The translations under genes and the position numbers were made by a program. From NCBI GenBank assembly GCA_050010555.1, contig JBEKKV010000005.1, positions 11,473 through 75,472 of the forward strand: a DNA stretch of 64,000 nucleotides, in the 5' to 3' direction. Positions 24,918 through 33,566 of this stretch are shown piece by piece. Position 1 is the stretch's first letter; every line of letters begins with the position of its first letter. The notes under the pieces were generated by a model. That model searched no databases, was not told the DNA's origin, and saw nothing but the letters and a program-made list of their open reading frames with translations. Origin of the DNA: JALHUB01 sp050010555 (GTDB lineage Bacteria > Chloroflexota > Dehalococcoidia > DSTF01 > JALHUB01).

Positions 24918-25394
24918 ATGACGAGTGTACTGGTCTTGTTGCTGCCGTTCGTCTTCCTCGTCCTTATGGTGGGGTTGAGCGTTACTGAGGTACTGACGCG
25001 CATGGTGAGGCAAGAGGGTATCATACTGTCCGGGGAAAAAGGTCTCATCATAGCGATGCTTCGCGGTTGCGCCGGCATACTACTCGGGTTAGTCCTCCTG
25101 TGGAACTACTTAGTCAATTCCGACCCAGCCTTTCTGTTATTCGGTACCATCTCGGTAATGGGAGGCATCCTCTGGCTGATCTGGCCCCCCTACGACCTAC
25201 TCATTGGAAGTGAGAAACGCGCGGCACAGCAACGGATCATCGTGTTTCTTGCGGCCGTACCATGTTATGTTGCCTTGAGCACGGCCACAAATCGGTCCCT
25301 GGGCGACTCGGCCGACGTTTTTGTGCAACTAACGTTGATCGTACTCGTGATACCATGGGCCGTATGGCGTCTACTAGCGTTCAGAGGAGGCTAG
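24918..25394 (+). CDS. Hypothetical membrane protein
   Basis: 158 residues with five predicted helices (about 2-24, 44-66, 73-92, 108-126, 133-152) and no motif I recognise. TATAAT at 24870-24875 suggests its own promoter, though no clear -35 is seen. Divergent from the his cluster. Confidence 0.6.
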   Translation: MTSVLVLLLPFVFLVLMVGLSVTEVLTRMVRQEGIILSGEKGLIIAMLRGCAGILLGLVLLWNYLVNSDPAFLLFGTISVMGGILWLIWPPYDLLIGSEKRAAQQRIIVFLAAVPCYVALSTATNRSLGDSADVFVQLTLIVLVIPWAVWRLLAFRGG

Positions 25395-25493
25395 CGAGAT
25401 TCCCTATATGCATTTCCCGCCGAGGCCAATCGATTTGAGGGGGATCTGGGGGTTGCGCATAGCCGCCTGCCTTGGGGCCGCAATCCTAGACTG

Positions 25494-26879
25494 ATGGCCG
25501 ACAAAGCCCCGCGCCAATCTCCTGCTTCGCCGGTCGGCGAGCGCGCGAGCGAACCTGAGACGAGACGGCATCTCGTCCTGCTCGTCGCGATCATCGCCAT
25601 CGCGGTCGGCCTGCGCCTGGCGTGGATTGCTTATGTCAACCCGAATCCCCTCGACGGCCGGATGGACGACACGACATTCTACGCCTCGGCCGGGCAATCG
25701 CTGGCAGCCGCGAAAGGCTACGTCAACTTCCTCGGTTTCCCGACGGCGCAGTGGCCGCCCGCCTATCCGTTCCTGCTCGCCGGCATATTCAAACTCTTCG
25801 GCAGCACCAACTTTGTCGCCGCTAAGGTCGTCAACGCCCTCGCCGGCGGCCTGGCCTGCCTGGTGATCTACCTCATCGCGATGCGCGTGTTCGACCGGCG
25901 AGTCGGCCTGCTGGCGGCGCTTCTGTTCGCGCTCTTCCCGGGGCAGATCTTCTTTTCGACGCTGCTGATGACGGAATCGCTGACGCCGGCGCTCGTCGGC
26001 CTGATGGCGCTCCTGCTGCTGATGTGGGTCGTGGAGCGCCAAGACACGCGCTGGTTCCATCACGTCGCGCTGGGCGTCCTGTTCGGCATCGCCCTGTTAG
26101 CCCGCGGCGAGGCGGTGATGCTGGTGCTCGTGGCGCTGATCATCTGGAAGCTGGCCGTGCCTGCCTGGCGGTTGTTCGCGCGACAGGCCGGCGTGTTCGT
26201 GCTGGCGGCGGGCCTCACGGTGCTCCCCTGGACCGTCCGAAACGAAATCAGCATGCACTCCTTCGTCCCGGTGAGCACGGCGCTCGGACACACGCTGCTC
26301 GCGGGCCACCAGCCTAACCCCTACGCCATCGGCTCGCTCTTCCCGGAAGCCAAAATCCAGCAACAGTACTCGTATCTGCCGTATCCGCAGCGAGAGATCA
26401 AGGTGGAGAGCGTCGCGGAGCATCAAGCAATCACGTGGGCGGTCCATCACCCCGTCGAAGAAGCCTGGTACCCGCTCCTGAAGTTCAAGCACATGTTCCA
26501 GAACGACACCGACGCCGTTCCGTGGATCAACTCCTGGGCACCGGCGCCCGACACGCGGCCCAAGCTGCTTTCGACGCAGCAGCAGGACAACCTCTCGGCG
26601 CTGGCGAACGTCTACTACGTCGCAGTGATGCTCTGCGCCGTCGCCGGCGTGCCGCTCTGGTTCTCGCTGAAGGACAAACGCAAACTCCTTCTCGTGCTGT
26701 TCGTCGCCGCCTGGGTGGCGATACACCTCGAGCTGTGGCCGTCCGGGCGCTATCACGTGGCGCTGGAGCCGATATTCTGCCTCTGGGCCGGATTGATGCT
26801 GGTCACGGCCTACGACTGGCTCATCCGGCATCGACAGCGCTTTCTGGCGCAGCCCCGCCGCACGCGACAGGGACCCTAG
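25494..26879 (+). CDS. GT-C glycosyltransferase, first of three tandem paralogues
   Basis: 461 residues, about ten membrane helices, ArnT/PMT-like (GT39/GT83). After helix 1 the first extracytoplasmic loop carries the acidic motif RMDDTTFYASAGQSLAAAKGY, where Asp residues are essential in the superfamily; AQWPPAYP follows. These enzymes move a sugar from a polyprenyl-phosphate carrier to a lipid or protein outside the membrane. Its stop abuts the GTG of the next copy. No ribosome-binding site stands out at the ATG. Confidence 0.82.
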   Translation: MADKAPRQSPASPVGERASEPETRRHLVLLVAIIAIAVGLRLAWIAYVNPNPLDGRMDDTTFYASAGQSLAAAKGYVNFLGFPTAQWPPAYPFLLAGIFKLFGSTNFVAAKVVNALAGGLACLVIYLIAMRVFDRRVGLLAALLFALFPGQIFFSTLLMTESLTPALVGLMALLLLMWVVERQDTRWFHHVALGVLFGIALLARGEAVMLVLVALIIWKLAVPAWRLFARQAGVFVLAAGLTVLPWTVRNEISMHSFVPVSTALGHTLLAGHQPNPYAIGSLFPEAKIQQQYSYLPYPQREIKVESVAEHQAITWAVHHPVEEAWYPLLKFKHMFQNDTDAVPWINSWAPAPDTRPKLLSTQQQDNLSALANVYYVAVMLCAVAGVPLWFSLKDKRKLLLVLFVAAWVAIHLELWPSGRYHVALEPIFCLWAGLMLVTAYDWLIRHRQRFLAQPRRTRQGP

Positions 26880-28301
26880 GTGCGACGGATGGACGGTTCT
26901 TCGCCCGGAACCACTCGCTTCTGGAAGAGGCTGCCCTTTCGACGGCCTTCGCTATCCGAAGGGGGCTTCCTGCTCGCCGTCTTCCTGCTGGCGCTGGGGC
27001 TGCGATTAGGCTGGATCGCCTACGCCAACTATGACCCCAACGATGGCCGCTTCGGCGATGACCTCTTCTACGACTTCATGGCGCGCGGCCTGGCAGCGGG
27101 CAAGGGCTACTTGAGCGCGTTCAACGCGCAGAGCGCCCTGTGGCCGCCCGGCTACTCGCTGATCCTCGCGGGGCTATACAAGGCGATAGGGCACAGCATC
27201 ATCGCGGCGAAGTTGCTGAATGCTGTCGCTGCCGCTTTCACGGTCCTGCTCGTCTACTTCATCGGCGCGCGCGTGTTTTCGAAGAAGGTCGGTGGGGTCG
27301 CCGCCGTCATGCTGGCCGTCTTCCCGGGCCAGATCTACTACTCGACGCTCATCTTGAACGAATCGCTCTTCGCCTTCTTCTCGACGCTGATCCTGCTATT
27401 CACGGTCATCTGGATCTCGAAGGGAAGGGGCATCTGGCCGCCGGGGCTTCTCCTGCTGGGAGTCCTCTTCGGCTGGGCGGCGCTGATGCGAAGCGAGGCG
27501 CTCGTCCTGCTGGTCGCTGCGCTGGTTGTTTGGACGTTTGCCGCTCCCTCCTGGCGTTCCTGGGTCGGTCAGGGAACGCTCGTCGTCCTCGGCACAGCGA
27601 TTGCGATAGCTCCCTGGATGGCGCGAAACGAAATCGCGATGCACGGCTTCATCCCGATTTCCAGCGGCGGTGGCCACACGTTCCTCGCCGGGCACATCGA
27701 GGACCCGTACCACACTCCGTACGTCTTTCCCGCAGCCGACATCTGGAACCGGTACTCTTACCTGCCATATCCACAACGTGAGCTGACGATGGAACGGGAA
27801 GCCTGGCGCGAGGGCTGGGATTTCGCGAAGTCGCACCCGCGGTACGAAGTGCAGCTCGTAGGCGAGAAGTTCTATCAGATGTACAAGGACGACTCCGAGG
27901 CGCTGCTCTGGATCGAAGGCGCCTGGCCGAACCCGGGCAACCTGTCCTGGCTGCAAGGGAGCTGGGTCGCCGAGCGGCCACCGCCGACGCCTGTGGTGAC
28001 GATTCCGCCGGCAGCGGAACGGAACTGGGCGCGCCTGGCGGACCGCTACTACTTCGCGGTACTGGCCTGCGGGCTTGTCGGCGTCCCGCTCTGGTTCTCG
28101 GTGAAGGACAAGAAGCGCCTGCTGCTCATCCTTACGGTCGTGCTATGGACGGCGCTGCATCTGGTGTTCATCCCTAACTCGCGCTACCACGTGTCGCTGG
28201 CGCCGGTGTTCTGCCTCTGGGCGGCTACGTCGCTGGTCTTCGCCTTCGACGTGGTGAAGCGGGGACTCTCGAAGGCGCCGAAGGAGAGCCCGACGCCGTG
28301 A
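26880..28301 (+). CDS. GT-C glycosyltransferase, second tandem paralogue
   Basis: 473 residues beginning with a GTG directly after the preceding stop. Same architecture: RFGDDLFYDFMARGLAAGKGY in loop 1, LWPPGYSLILAGLYK, and a large C-terminal loop with SYLPYPQREL shared with copy 1. It ends with a GTGA overlap with copy 3. Cotranslation of all three is likely. Confidence 0.82.
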   Translation: MRRMDGSSPGTTRFWKRLPFRRPSLSEGGFLLAVFLLALGLRLGWIAYANYDPNDGRFGDDLFYDFMARGLAAGKGYLSAFNAQSALWPPGYSLILAGLYKAIGHSIIAAKLLNAVAAAFTVLLVYFIGARVFSKKVGGVAAVMLAVFPGQIYYSTLILNESLFAFFSTLILLFTVIWISKGRGIWPPGLLLLGVLFGWAALMRSEALVLLVAALVVWTFAAPSWRSWVGQGTLVVLGTAIAIAPWMARNEIAMHGFIPISSGGGHTFLAGHIEDPYHTPYVFPAADIWNRYSYLPYPQRELTMEREAWREGWDFAKSHPRYEVQLVGEKFYQMYKDDSEALLWIEGAWPNPGNLSWLQGSWVAERPPPTPVVTIPPAAERNWARLADRYYFAVLACGLVGVPLWFSVKDKKRLLLILTVVLWTALHLVFIPNSRYHVSLAPVFCLWAATSLVFAFDVVKRGLSKAPKESPTP

Positions 28302-29638
28302 AGCGCTCTCCCCTGCGACTGCTCTTCACCCGCGAGACAGCGCTGCTCTGCCTGGCGCTCGCCATCGCCTTCGCGCTGCGCCTGGGCTGGATGCTTGCGG
28401 TGGACCCGCAGCCGTCGGAGTTCCGCGTCGGCGACCCGTACTTCTACGACCTCTTTGGCCGTTCGCTGGCCGCCGGCAAGGGCTATCTGAACATGTGGGG
28501 CGCCCCGACGGCGCAGTGGCCGCCCGGCTATCCGCTGGTGCTGGCGGCGATCTACAAGCTTTTCGGGCACAGCATTGCGCTGGCGAAGCTGCTGAACGTT
28601 GCGCTGGGCACAGCCACCTGCCTCCTGGCGTACCTCATCGGCAAGCGCGTGTTCAGCGGCGCCGTGGGGCTGACAGCGGCCTTTGCGCTGGCCGTCTTTC
28701 CCAGCCAGGTCTTCTGGCCGACGCTCCTCCTTAGCGAAACGCTGGCGACGTTCCTGGTCGCCTTGATCGCCTACATCGTCCTTTCGACGCTTGGCTCGCG
28801 CTCCTGGAAGAAGGCCGTTGTTATCGGAGCGCTGATCGGCTTCACGTCGCTGGTGCGCGGCGAGACCGTCCTGCTGGCGGTGCCGCTCGCCGTCGTCTGG
28901 GCGCTGGCGCATCGCTCCTGGGGCGCGGGCCTCCGCTACGGCGGGCTGACGCTCGTCGCCACGGGCCTCGTCATCCTGCCGTGGGTGGTACGGAACTGGG
29001 TCGTTATGGACTATCCGATCCTGATCTCGACGGGCTCGGCGGAGAACCTCATCGGCGGGCACTGGCCGGGCGCCGACGGCCTCGGCAGCTTCGTCCCGAT
29101 CATCCAGGTCACCGACATGTACAAGAACCTTCCCTCCGACCAGGCGGAGACAGCCAGCTACAAGGAGGAGACCCGTAGGGCCATCGACTTCATGGTGCAC
29201 AACCCGGGCAAGGAGATACCGCTGGTCGAGAAGAAGCTGCGCGCGTTCTACAGCACCGACGACCGGCCGATCCTCTGGACGCAGAAGGGCACGATCAACG
29301 ACCCCGTCTTCAGCGACAGCACGGCGAACCGGCTGAACGCGCTGGCGAACACATATTATCGCGTCGTCTTCGTGCTGGCGGCGCTGGGCCTGCCGCTCTG
29401 GTTCTCGCTGCGCAACCCGCGCAAGCTGCTGCTGGTGCTGCTGCTGCTCTACTACTCGTTCTTCTTCGGCTTCGTCTTCGTCGGCGAGCCGCGACTGCAC
29501 TCGGCGCTGATACCGATCTTCTCGATCCTCGCCGCCGTGTCGCTCATCGGCGTGCCGCGCGCACTCTACCGGTTCGGACGCCAGTCGCGGACGCGGGCAA
29601 GGGCTGGCACGTCGCGCCGTCGCGGAGTAACCTCTTAG
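28298..29638 (+). CDS. GT-C glycosyltransferase, third tandem paralogue
   Basis: 446 residues with RVGDPYFYDLFGRSLAAGKGY in loop 1 and AQWPPGYPLVLAAIYKLFG. The extracytoplasmic C-terminal loop differs from the other two, so acceptor specificity may differ. GTG start overlaps the second copy. The polyprenol-phosphate sugar synthase gene follows 25 bases later. Confidence 0.82.
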   Translation: MKRSPLRLLFTRETALLCLALAIAFALRLGWMLAVDPQPSEFRVGDPYFYDLFGRSLAAGKGYLNMWGAPTAQWPPGYPLVLAAIYKLFGHSIALAKLLNVALGTATCLLAYLIGKRVFSGAVGLTAAFALAVFPSQVFWPTLLLSETLATFLVALIAYIVLSTLGSRSWKKAVVIGALIGFTSLVRGETVLLAVPLAVVWALAHRSWGAGLRYGGLTLVATGLVILPWVVRNWVVMDYPILISTGSAENLIGGHWPGADGLGSFVPIIQVTDMYKNLPSDQAETASYKEETRRAIDFMVHNPGKEIPLVEKKLRAFYSTDDRPILWTQKGTINDPVFSDSTANRLNALANTYYRVVFVLAALGLPLWFSLRNPRKLLLVLLLLYYSFFFGFVFVGEPRLHSALIPIFSILAAVSLIGVPRALYRFGRQSRTRARAGTSRRRGVTS

Positions 29639-29663
29639 GAAACACTAAGACCCCGGAGACGAC

Positions 29664-30404
29664 GTGGAAGCGGAGCGCAGCAGAGCCCTGGTCATCGTTC
29701 CCGCCTACAACGAGGAGGCGACGCTGCGTCTCGTTCTCCAGGAGATTCGACAAGTGGCGCCGCAGTTCGATGTCGTCGTCGTCAACGATGGCTCGAGCGA
29801 CAGCACGCCGGCCGTCGCCCGCTCGCTCGGCCTGCCGGTGCTAGACCTCTGCTTCAATTTGGGCATCGGCGGCGCCGTCCAGACCGGCTTCAAGTACGCG
29901 CTGGACAAGGGCTACGAGACGGCCGTGCAGGTGGACGGCGACGGCCAGTTCCCACCGGAGCGAATCGCCTCGCTGGTAGCGCTGGTGCTGGACGAGGGCT
30001 TCGACATGGTGATCGGCTCGCGCTACCTGGAGGAGCCGGGCTATGACGGAAGCCCGCTGCGACGCCTGGGCAACTTCATCCTGTCGACCATCGCCAGCCT
30101 CTTCAGCCGGCAGAAGATAACGGACGCGACCTCCGGCTTTCGCGCCTACAGCCGCCGCGCGCTGCGCTACCTTGCCGACTACTATCCGCCCGACTACCCG
30201 GAGCCGGAATCGATTGTCTTCCTTGCGCGGCAGGGCCTGAAGATTCGCGAGGTACCGGTGGCGATGAGGGCGCGCCAGGGCGGCGTGTCGTCTATCGGCG
30301 GGCTGAGGCCGCTGTCCTACATGGGCAAGGTCAGCCTTGCCCTGACGCTGAACGCCCTCAAGGAAAAGCCGTTTCCCACTTCCGAAAGGAGACGAGAGCA
30401 ATGA
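29664..30404 (+). CDS. Polyprenol-phosphate sugar synthase (DPM-like family 2 glycosyltransferase)
   Basis: 246 residues without membrane helices. GT2 motifs: IVPAYNEE near residues 11-18, VVVNDGSSD, and VDGDGQFPP (DxD). GIGGAVQTGF matches dolichol-phosphate mannose synthases. It charges a polyprenyl phosphate with a sugar in the cytoplasm, giving the donor used by the three GT-C enzymes upstream. GTG start; ATGA overlap with the next gene. Confidence 0.88.
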   Translation: MEAERSRALVIVPAYNEEATLRLVLQEIRQVAPQFDVVVVNDGSSDSTPAVARSLGLPVLDLCFNLGIGGAVQTGFKYALDKGYETAVQVDGDGQFPPERIASLVALVLDEGFDMVIGSRYLEEPGYDGSPLRRLGNFILSTIASLFSRQKITDATSGFRAYSRRALRYLADYYPPDYPEPESIVFLARQGLKIREVPVAMRARQGGVSSIGGLRPLSYMGKVSLALTLNALKEKPFPTSERRREQ

Positions 30405-30817
30405 TCCTGCTTTCATTGTCGCCCAGGCCGATCAGCGTGTTTGTAATCCTCGTCTCCGTGGCGATTGCCGCCCTTGTGCTCACCTACGTGCGCAAGTGGC
30501 GCCTGCGCGAGGAGTACTCGCTGCTCTGGCTGTTGCTTTCCGCCGCGATGCTGCTGCTGGCGTCGTTCGAAGGGATCATGGAGTGGACGGCGGCGCGCCT
30601 GGGCGTACTCTATCCACCGTCGGTCATGTTCTTCGTCGCAATCGCCTTCGTCGTCGCCATGCTGTTCCACTACTCGCTGGAGATATCGCGTCTATCGGAC
30701 CAGAGCCGTCGCCTGGCGCAGGAGCTGAGCCTGCTGCGCTCGCGGCTGGAGACGGAGGGCCGTCTGCCAACACCCCGTCAGTCCGGTGAGCGGCCGGTCG
30801 CGGAGGGCGAAGCGTAG
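30401..30817 (+). CDS. DUF2304 membrane protein
   Basis: 138 residues with three hydrophobic segments and a C-terminal helix of coiled-coil character (SRRLAQELSLLRSRLE). The DUF2304 pattern (YVRKWRLREEYSLLWLL) is clear. The family accompanies DPM-like synthases and may help the carrier lipid cross the membrane or anchor the synthase. Last gene of the glycosylation unit. Confidence 0.82.
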   Translation: MILLSLSPRPISVFVILVSVAIAALVLTYVRKWRLREEYSLLWLLLSAAMLLLASFEGIMEWTAARLGVLYPPSVMFFVAIAFVVAMLFHYSLEISRLSDQSRRLAQELSLLRSRLETEGRLPTPRQSGERPVAEGEA

Positions 30818-30819
30818 GC

Positions 30820-30848
30820 GCGACAGCCGCAACGTTCCCTGCTATAAT
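30820..30848 (+). promoter_or_regulatory. Promoter of the small lipoprotein gene
   Basis: GCGACA at 30820-30825, a 17-base spacer and an exact TATAAT at 30843-30848, 45 bases before the ATG at 30893. Confidence 0.55.
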
Positions 30849-30892
30849 CCGCGTAGCCGACACCTTCTAGACTCGACGTGTCGAGGACGCAG

Positions 30893-31306
30893 ATGAACCG
30901 AAACCGCCTTCTGTTTGCGCCGCTGCTGCTGCTGGCGGCCCTCATCGCCGCTTCCTGCGGCCCGTCGAAGAACTCGGCCCAGTCGACGCCGACGCCATCC
31001 GCCGCGCCCGCCACCGCTGACCCTTACGAGGGCGTCGATAGCGTCATCAAAGGTTTTGCCCTCCACAACGCGGCTCCCACCATAAAGGATGTCACGATCA
31101 CGTACAGAGTCGATTACACGGATTCCTCTGGTGTGAACTGGGTTGGCGCCACAGTATGCCCCGTTCCAAAGGATGACGTGGATTGCGCTTTCGGGATAAT
31201 GAAGAGAGAGCCCGGCGGGGAGTGGCAGTTGTATTCTCTGGGAAGTGGTTATGCCAGCGGTACGCTTCCGCCCGACGTCAGAAAGGGTTTGAACCTCGCT
31301 GACTAA
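30893..31306 (+). CDS. Lipoprotein with a single copy of an unnamed repeat domain
   Basis: 137 residues from the ATG at 30893 (GAGGA upstream; a GTG at 30878 is possible). A lipoprotein signal peptide ends at AASC. After a Ser/Thr/Pro linker comes one domain of about 85 residues with the pattern VDSVIKGF...YTDSSGVNWV...GIMKREPGGEWQL...LPPDVRKGL. The same domain occurs three times in the next gene. Function unknown; surface exposed by inference. Confidence 0.65.
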   Translation: MNRNRLLFAPLLLLAALIAASCGPSKNSAQSTPTPSAAPATADPYEGVDSVIKGFALHNAAPTIKDVTITYRVDYTDSSGVNWVGATVCPVPKDDVDCAFGIMKREPGGEWQLYSLGSGYASGTLPPDVRKGLNLAD

Positions 31307-31345
31307 TGTAGGCGTGGCGCTGAGGCTTAGGCGGACCGCGATGCA

Positions 31346-32425
31346 ATGAACATGAAGAAGGAGCTGTTGCTGCCAATGCTCGCGCTGCTGCTGGCGGCGC
31401 TTGCTGCCGCTTCCTGCTCCTCGTCCAACAACTCGCCCCAGTCCACCCCAACGCTATCCGCCCCATCCGCCACCGCGACGGAAGCCGACATCGACAGCGT
31501 CATCACCCAGTTGATCTCGGACTACATCCATATCGACGATATGCCGATTGACCGGACGACCCAGTACACGGACGCCTCGGGCACGGAGTGGGTCAGGTTC
31601 GACGTGCACGTGCCGGACGATGCGCTCCGCGAGGGAGTTTCGGCGGGCGCCTGGCAGGTCGGGCTCATGAAGAGGGCACCCGGCGGGAACTGGGAACTGG
31701 TCGACGTCGGGGTGGGCGACATACAGTGCGGCGTGCCGTCGGACGTTCAGGCGGGGTTGGGGTTCGATATATGTCCGCCGGACGAGGAGCAACTGAACGA
31801 CGCGATTATCGGCTGGCTCTCGAGCGGTCCCGCTTTCGGCATCCAGAGAGCCAACCTAAGAATCGATCGCAAGACGTACTACACTGACGCCTGGGGCACG
31901 CAATGGGTTCGCTTCTCCATGCTGCCCATCCCCGATCTCACAAGCTCAACGTACGGCATCATGAGGAGGATCCCCGGCGGAAACTGGGAAGGGGCGGACT
32001 TTGGGTCAGCTCTCGTTGAGTGCTCTGTTCCAGCTGATGTCCAAGTCGGTCTTGGATTCCACAAATGCAATCCGAATGAAGATGACATGGACAGCGCGAT
32101 AACCGCCTTCGTTTCTGAAACCTCGCCCGCGAGTCGGGTCATTGTTGACCGAAAGGAGAACGCGACGGACGGTTCGGGCACCGTTTGGCTCTACTTCGGA
32201 GCGCTCGTCGTCACCGACGCCTCAACACACCAGGTGTTCGGTCTGATGAAAAAAACGACCGAAGGTGACTGGGAGGGAGTTGTCGGTCTCGCTAAGGACG
32301 AGAGAGTGAGATGCCAGGTTCCGGAAGCAATTCGAGGCAACTTCGGCTGCCCCCTAGCCCCCACGCTGACCGCCTGGGCCCAAGCTACCCCTGCGCCTTC
32401 CCTCGAGACGACCCCGTCGCCATGA
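31346..32425 (+). CDS. Lipoprotein with three tandem copies of the same unnamed domain
   Basis: 359 residues. Lipobox region AAASC near residue 25 (a second ATG at 31352 is an equally good start). Three repeats cover about residues 45-140, 145-240 and 245-340. Each has D-S/A-x-I near the start, a YTDASGTEWV-like strand, G-hm-K/R-x-PGGNWE and a C-V/P-x-x-V/A-G terminal strand with Cys pairs. They probably form stacked beta domains. No family recognised. Tandem with the one-repeat lipoprotein, so a duplication followed by domain amplification is likely. Confidence 0.7.
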   Translation: MNMKKELLLPMLALLLAALAAASCSSSNNSPQSTPTLSAPSATATEADIDSVITQLISDYIHIDDMPIDRTTQYTDASGTEWVRFDVHVPDDALREGVSAGAWQVGLMKRAPGGNWELVDVGVGDIQCGVPSDVQAGLGFDICPPDEEQLNDAIIGWLSSGPAFGIQRANLRIDRKTYYTDAWGTQWVRFSMLPIPDLTSSTYGIMRRIPGGNWEGADFGSALVECSVPADVQVGLGFHKCNPNEDDMDSAITAFVSETSPASRVIVDRKENATDGSGTVWLYFGALVVTDASTHQVFGLMKKTTEGDWEGVVGLAKDERVRCQVPEAIRGNFGCPLAPTLTAWAQATPAPSLETTPSP

Positions 32426-32444
32426 CTGAAACATGCGCGGCGCC

Positions 32445-33566
32445 TCACCACTCAGGCGGGCCGCGGTGCATCCGCACGCTCTCTAATATCCCCAGCGCGA
32501 TGAACAGCGTCAGCAGCGAGCTTCCGCCCTGGCTGATGAACGGCAGCGGAATGCCAGTCACCGGCACGAGCCGTATGTTCACGCCGACGTTGATGAATAC
32601 CTGGAACAGTATGTACGTGCAGATTCCCGTCGCCAGCAGGCGGCCGAAGGGGTCGCGCGACGAGGCAGCGGTCTGCAGACAGCGCATCAGCAGCACGATG
32701 AACAGCGCGAACAGGATGACCACGCCCACGAAGCCCAACTCCTCGCCCAGCACGCTGAAAATGTAGTCGGTCGTCTGCGTGCGCAGATAGTCGAGCTGCG
32801 TCTGCGTGCCGTGCGTCAGCCCTTTGCCGAACAGCCTTCCCGAGCCGATGCTGATCTGCGCCTGAAGCGTGTTGAAGCCGGAGCCGAGCGGGTCCTTGCC
32901 CGGGTCGAGGAAGGTCGCGATGCGCTCTCGCTGGTAGTTGCTCATGACGGCGATAAGGGCGAACGGCGCGGCGACGGCGGCCGAGCCGATGAGCCCCAGC
33001 ACGTGCGTCGCGCGGGCGCCGGCCATTATGACGATAGCCAGCCAGATCGCTATCAGGATTATCGCCGAGCCGAGGTCGGGTTCGGCGAAGACGAGCGCAG
33101 TGGGCACGAGCGCGATGACGAGCGACGTCACGAATACCGACGCTGAGCCCATTCGCTCCTGCCGGTCCGCCAGGTACTTGGCGAGAACGATGACAACGAG
33201 GAGCTTCGCCATCTCCGACGGCTGCACCGGCGTGCCCGCAAGCTCGATCCAGCGCCGCGAGCCGTAGACCGCCTGCCCAATGACAAGCACGAACAGCAGC
33301 GACGCCAGCGCCGCCACGAACAGCCATTTGGCGGCGTAGCCCCAGAGCCGGTAGTCGACGCGGGAGACGCCGAACATAGCCGCGACGCCCACCATGGCGA
33401 AGGCGATCTGACGGGCCACCGGGTGCTCGATGACGGAGCTCGCGCTGCCGTAGCTGGGCAGGCTGCCGCTGTAGATGAGGAGAATGCCCAGCGCCACCAG
33501 GGCGAGCGCCGCAAGCAGCAGTATGTAGTCGAACTCCTTGGCGTAGTTGACTTTCGCGGCTCTCAT
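32445..33566 (-). CDS. rodA: Rod shape-determining peptidoglycan glycosyltransferase RodA
   Basis: 373 residues of the SEDS family with ten membrane helices. The catalytic-loop Asp is in AEPDLGSA, and the C-terminal VTGIPLPFISQGGSS is the family signature. It polymerises lipid II during side-wall growth with its partner PBP2, encoded directly upstream with an ATGA overlap. Last gene of the mre operon. Confidence 0.95.
   Translation of the reverse strand: MRAAKVNYAKEFDYILLLAALALVALGILLIYSGSLPSYGSASSVIEHPVARQIAFAMVGVAAMFGVSRVDYRLWGYAAKWLFVAALASLLFVLVIGQAVYGSRRWIELAGTPVQPSEMAKLLVVIVLAKYLADRQERMGSASVFVTSLVIALVPTALVFAEPDLGSAIILIAIWLAIVIMAGARATHVLGLIGSAAVAAPFALIAVMSNYQRERIATFLDPGKDPLGSGFNTLQAQISIGSGRLFGKGLTHGTQTQLDYLRTQTTDYIFSVLGEELGFVGVVILFALFIVLLMRCLQTAASSRDPFGRLLATGICTYILFQVFINVGVNIRLVPVTGIPLPFISQGGSSLLTLFIALGILESVRMHRGPPEW

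Noticed and set aside
25487..25492. TAGACT as a promoter for the first GT-C gene
   Set aside because: It is 2 bases from the ATG and has no -35 partner, so the start site would fall inside the gene.
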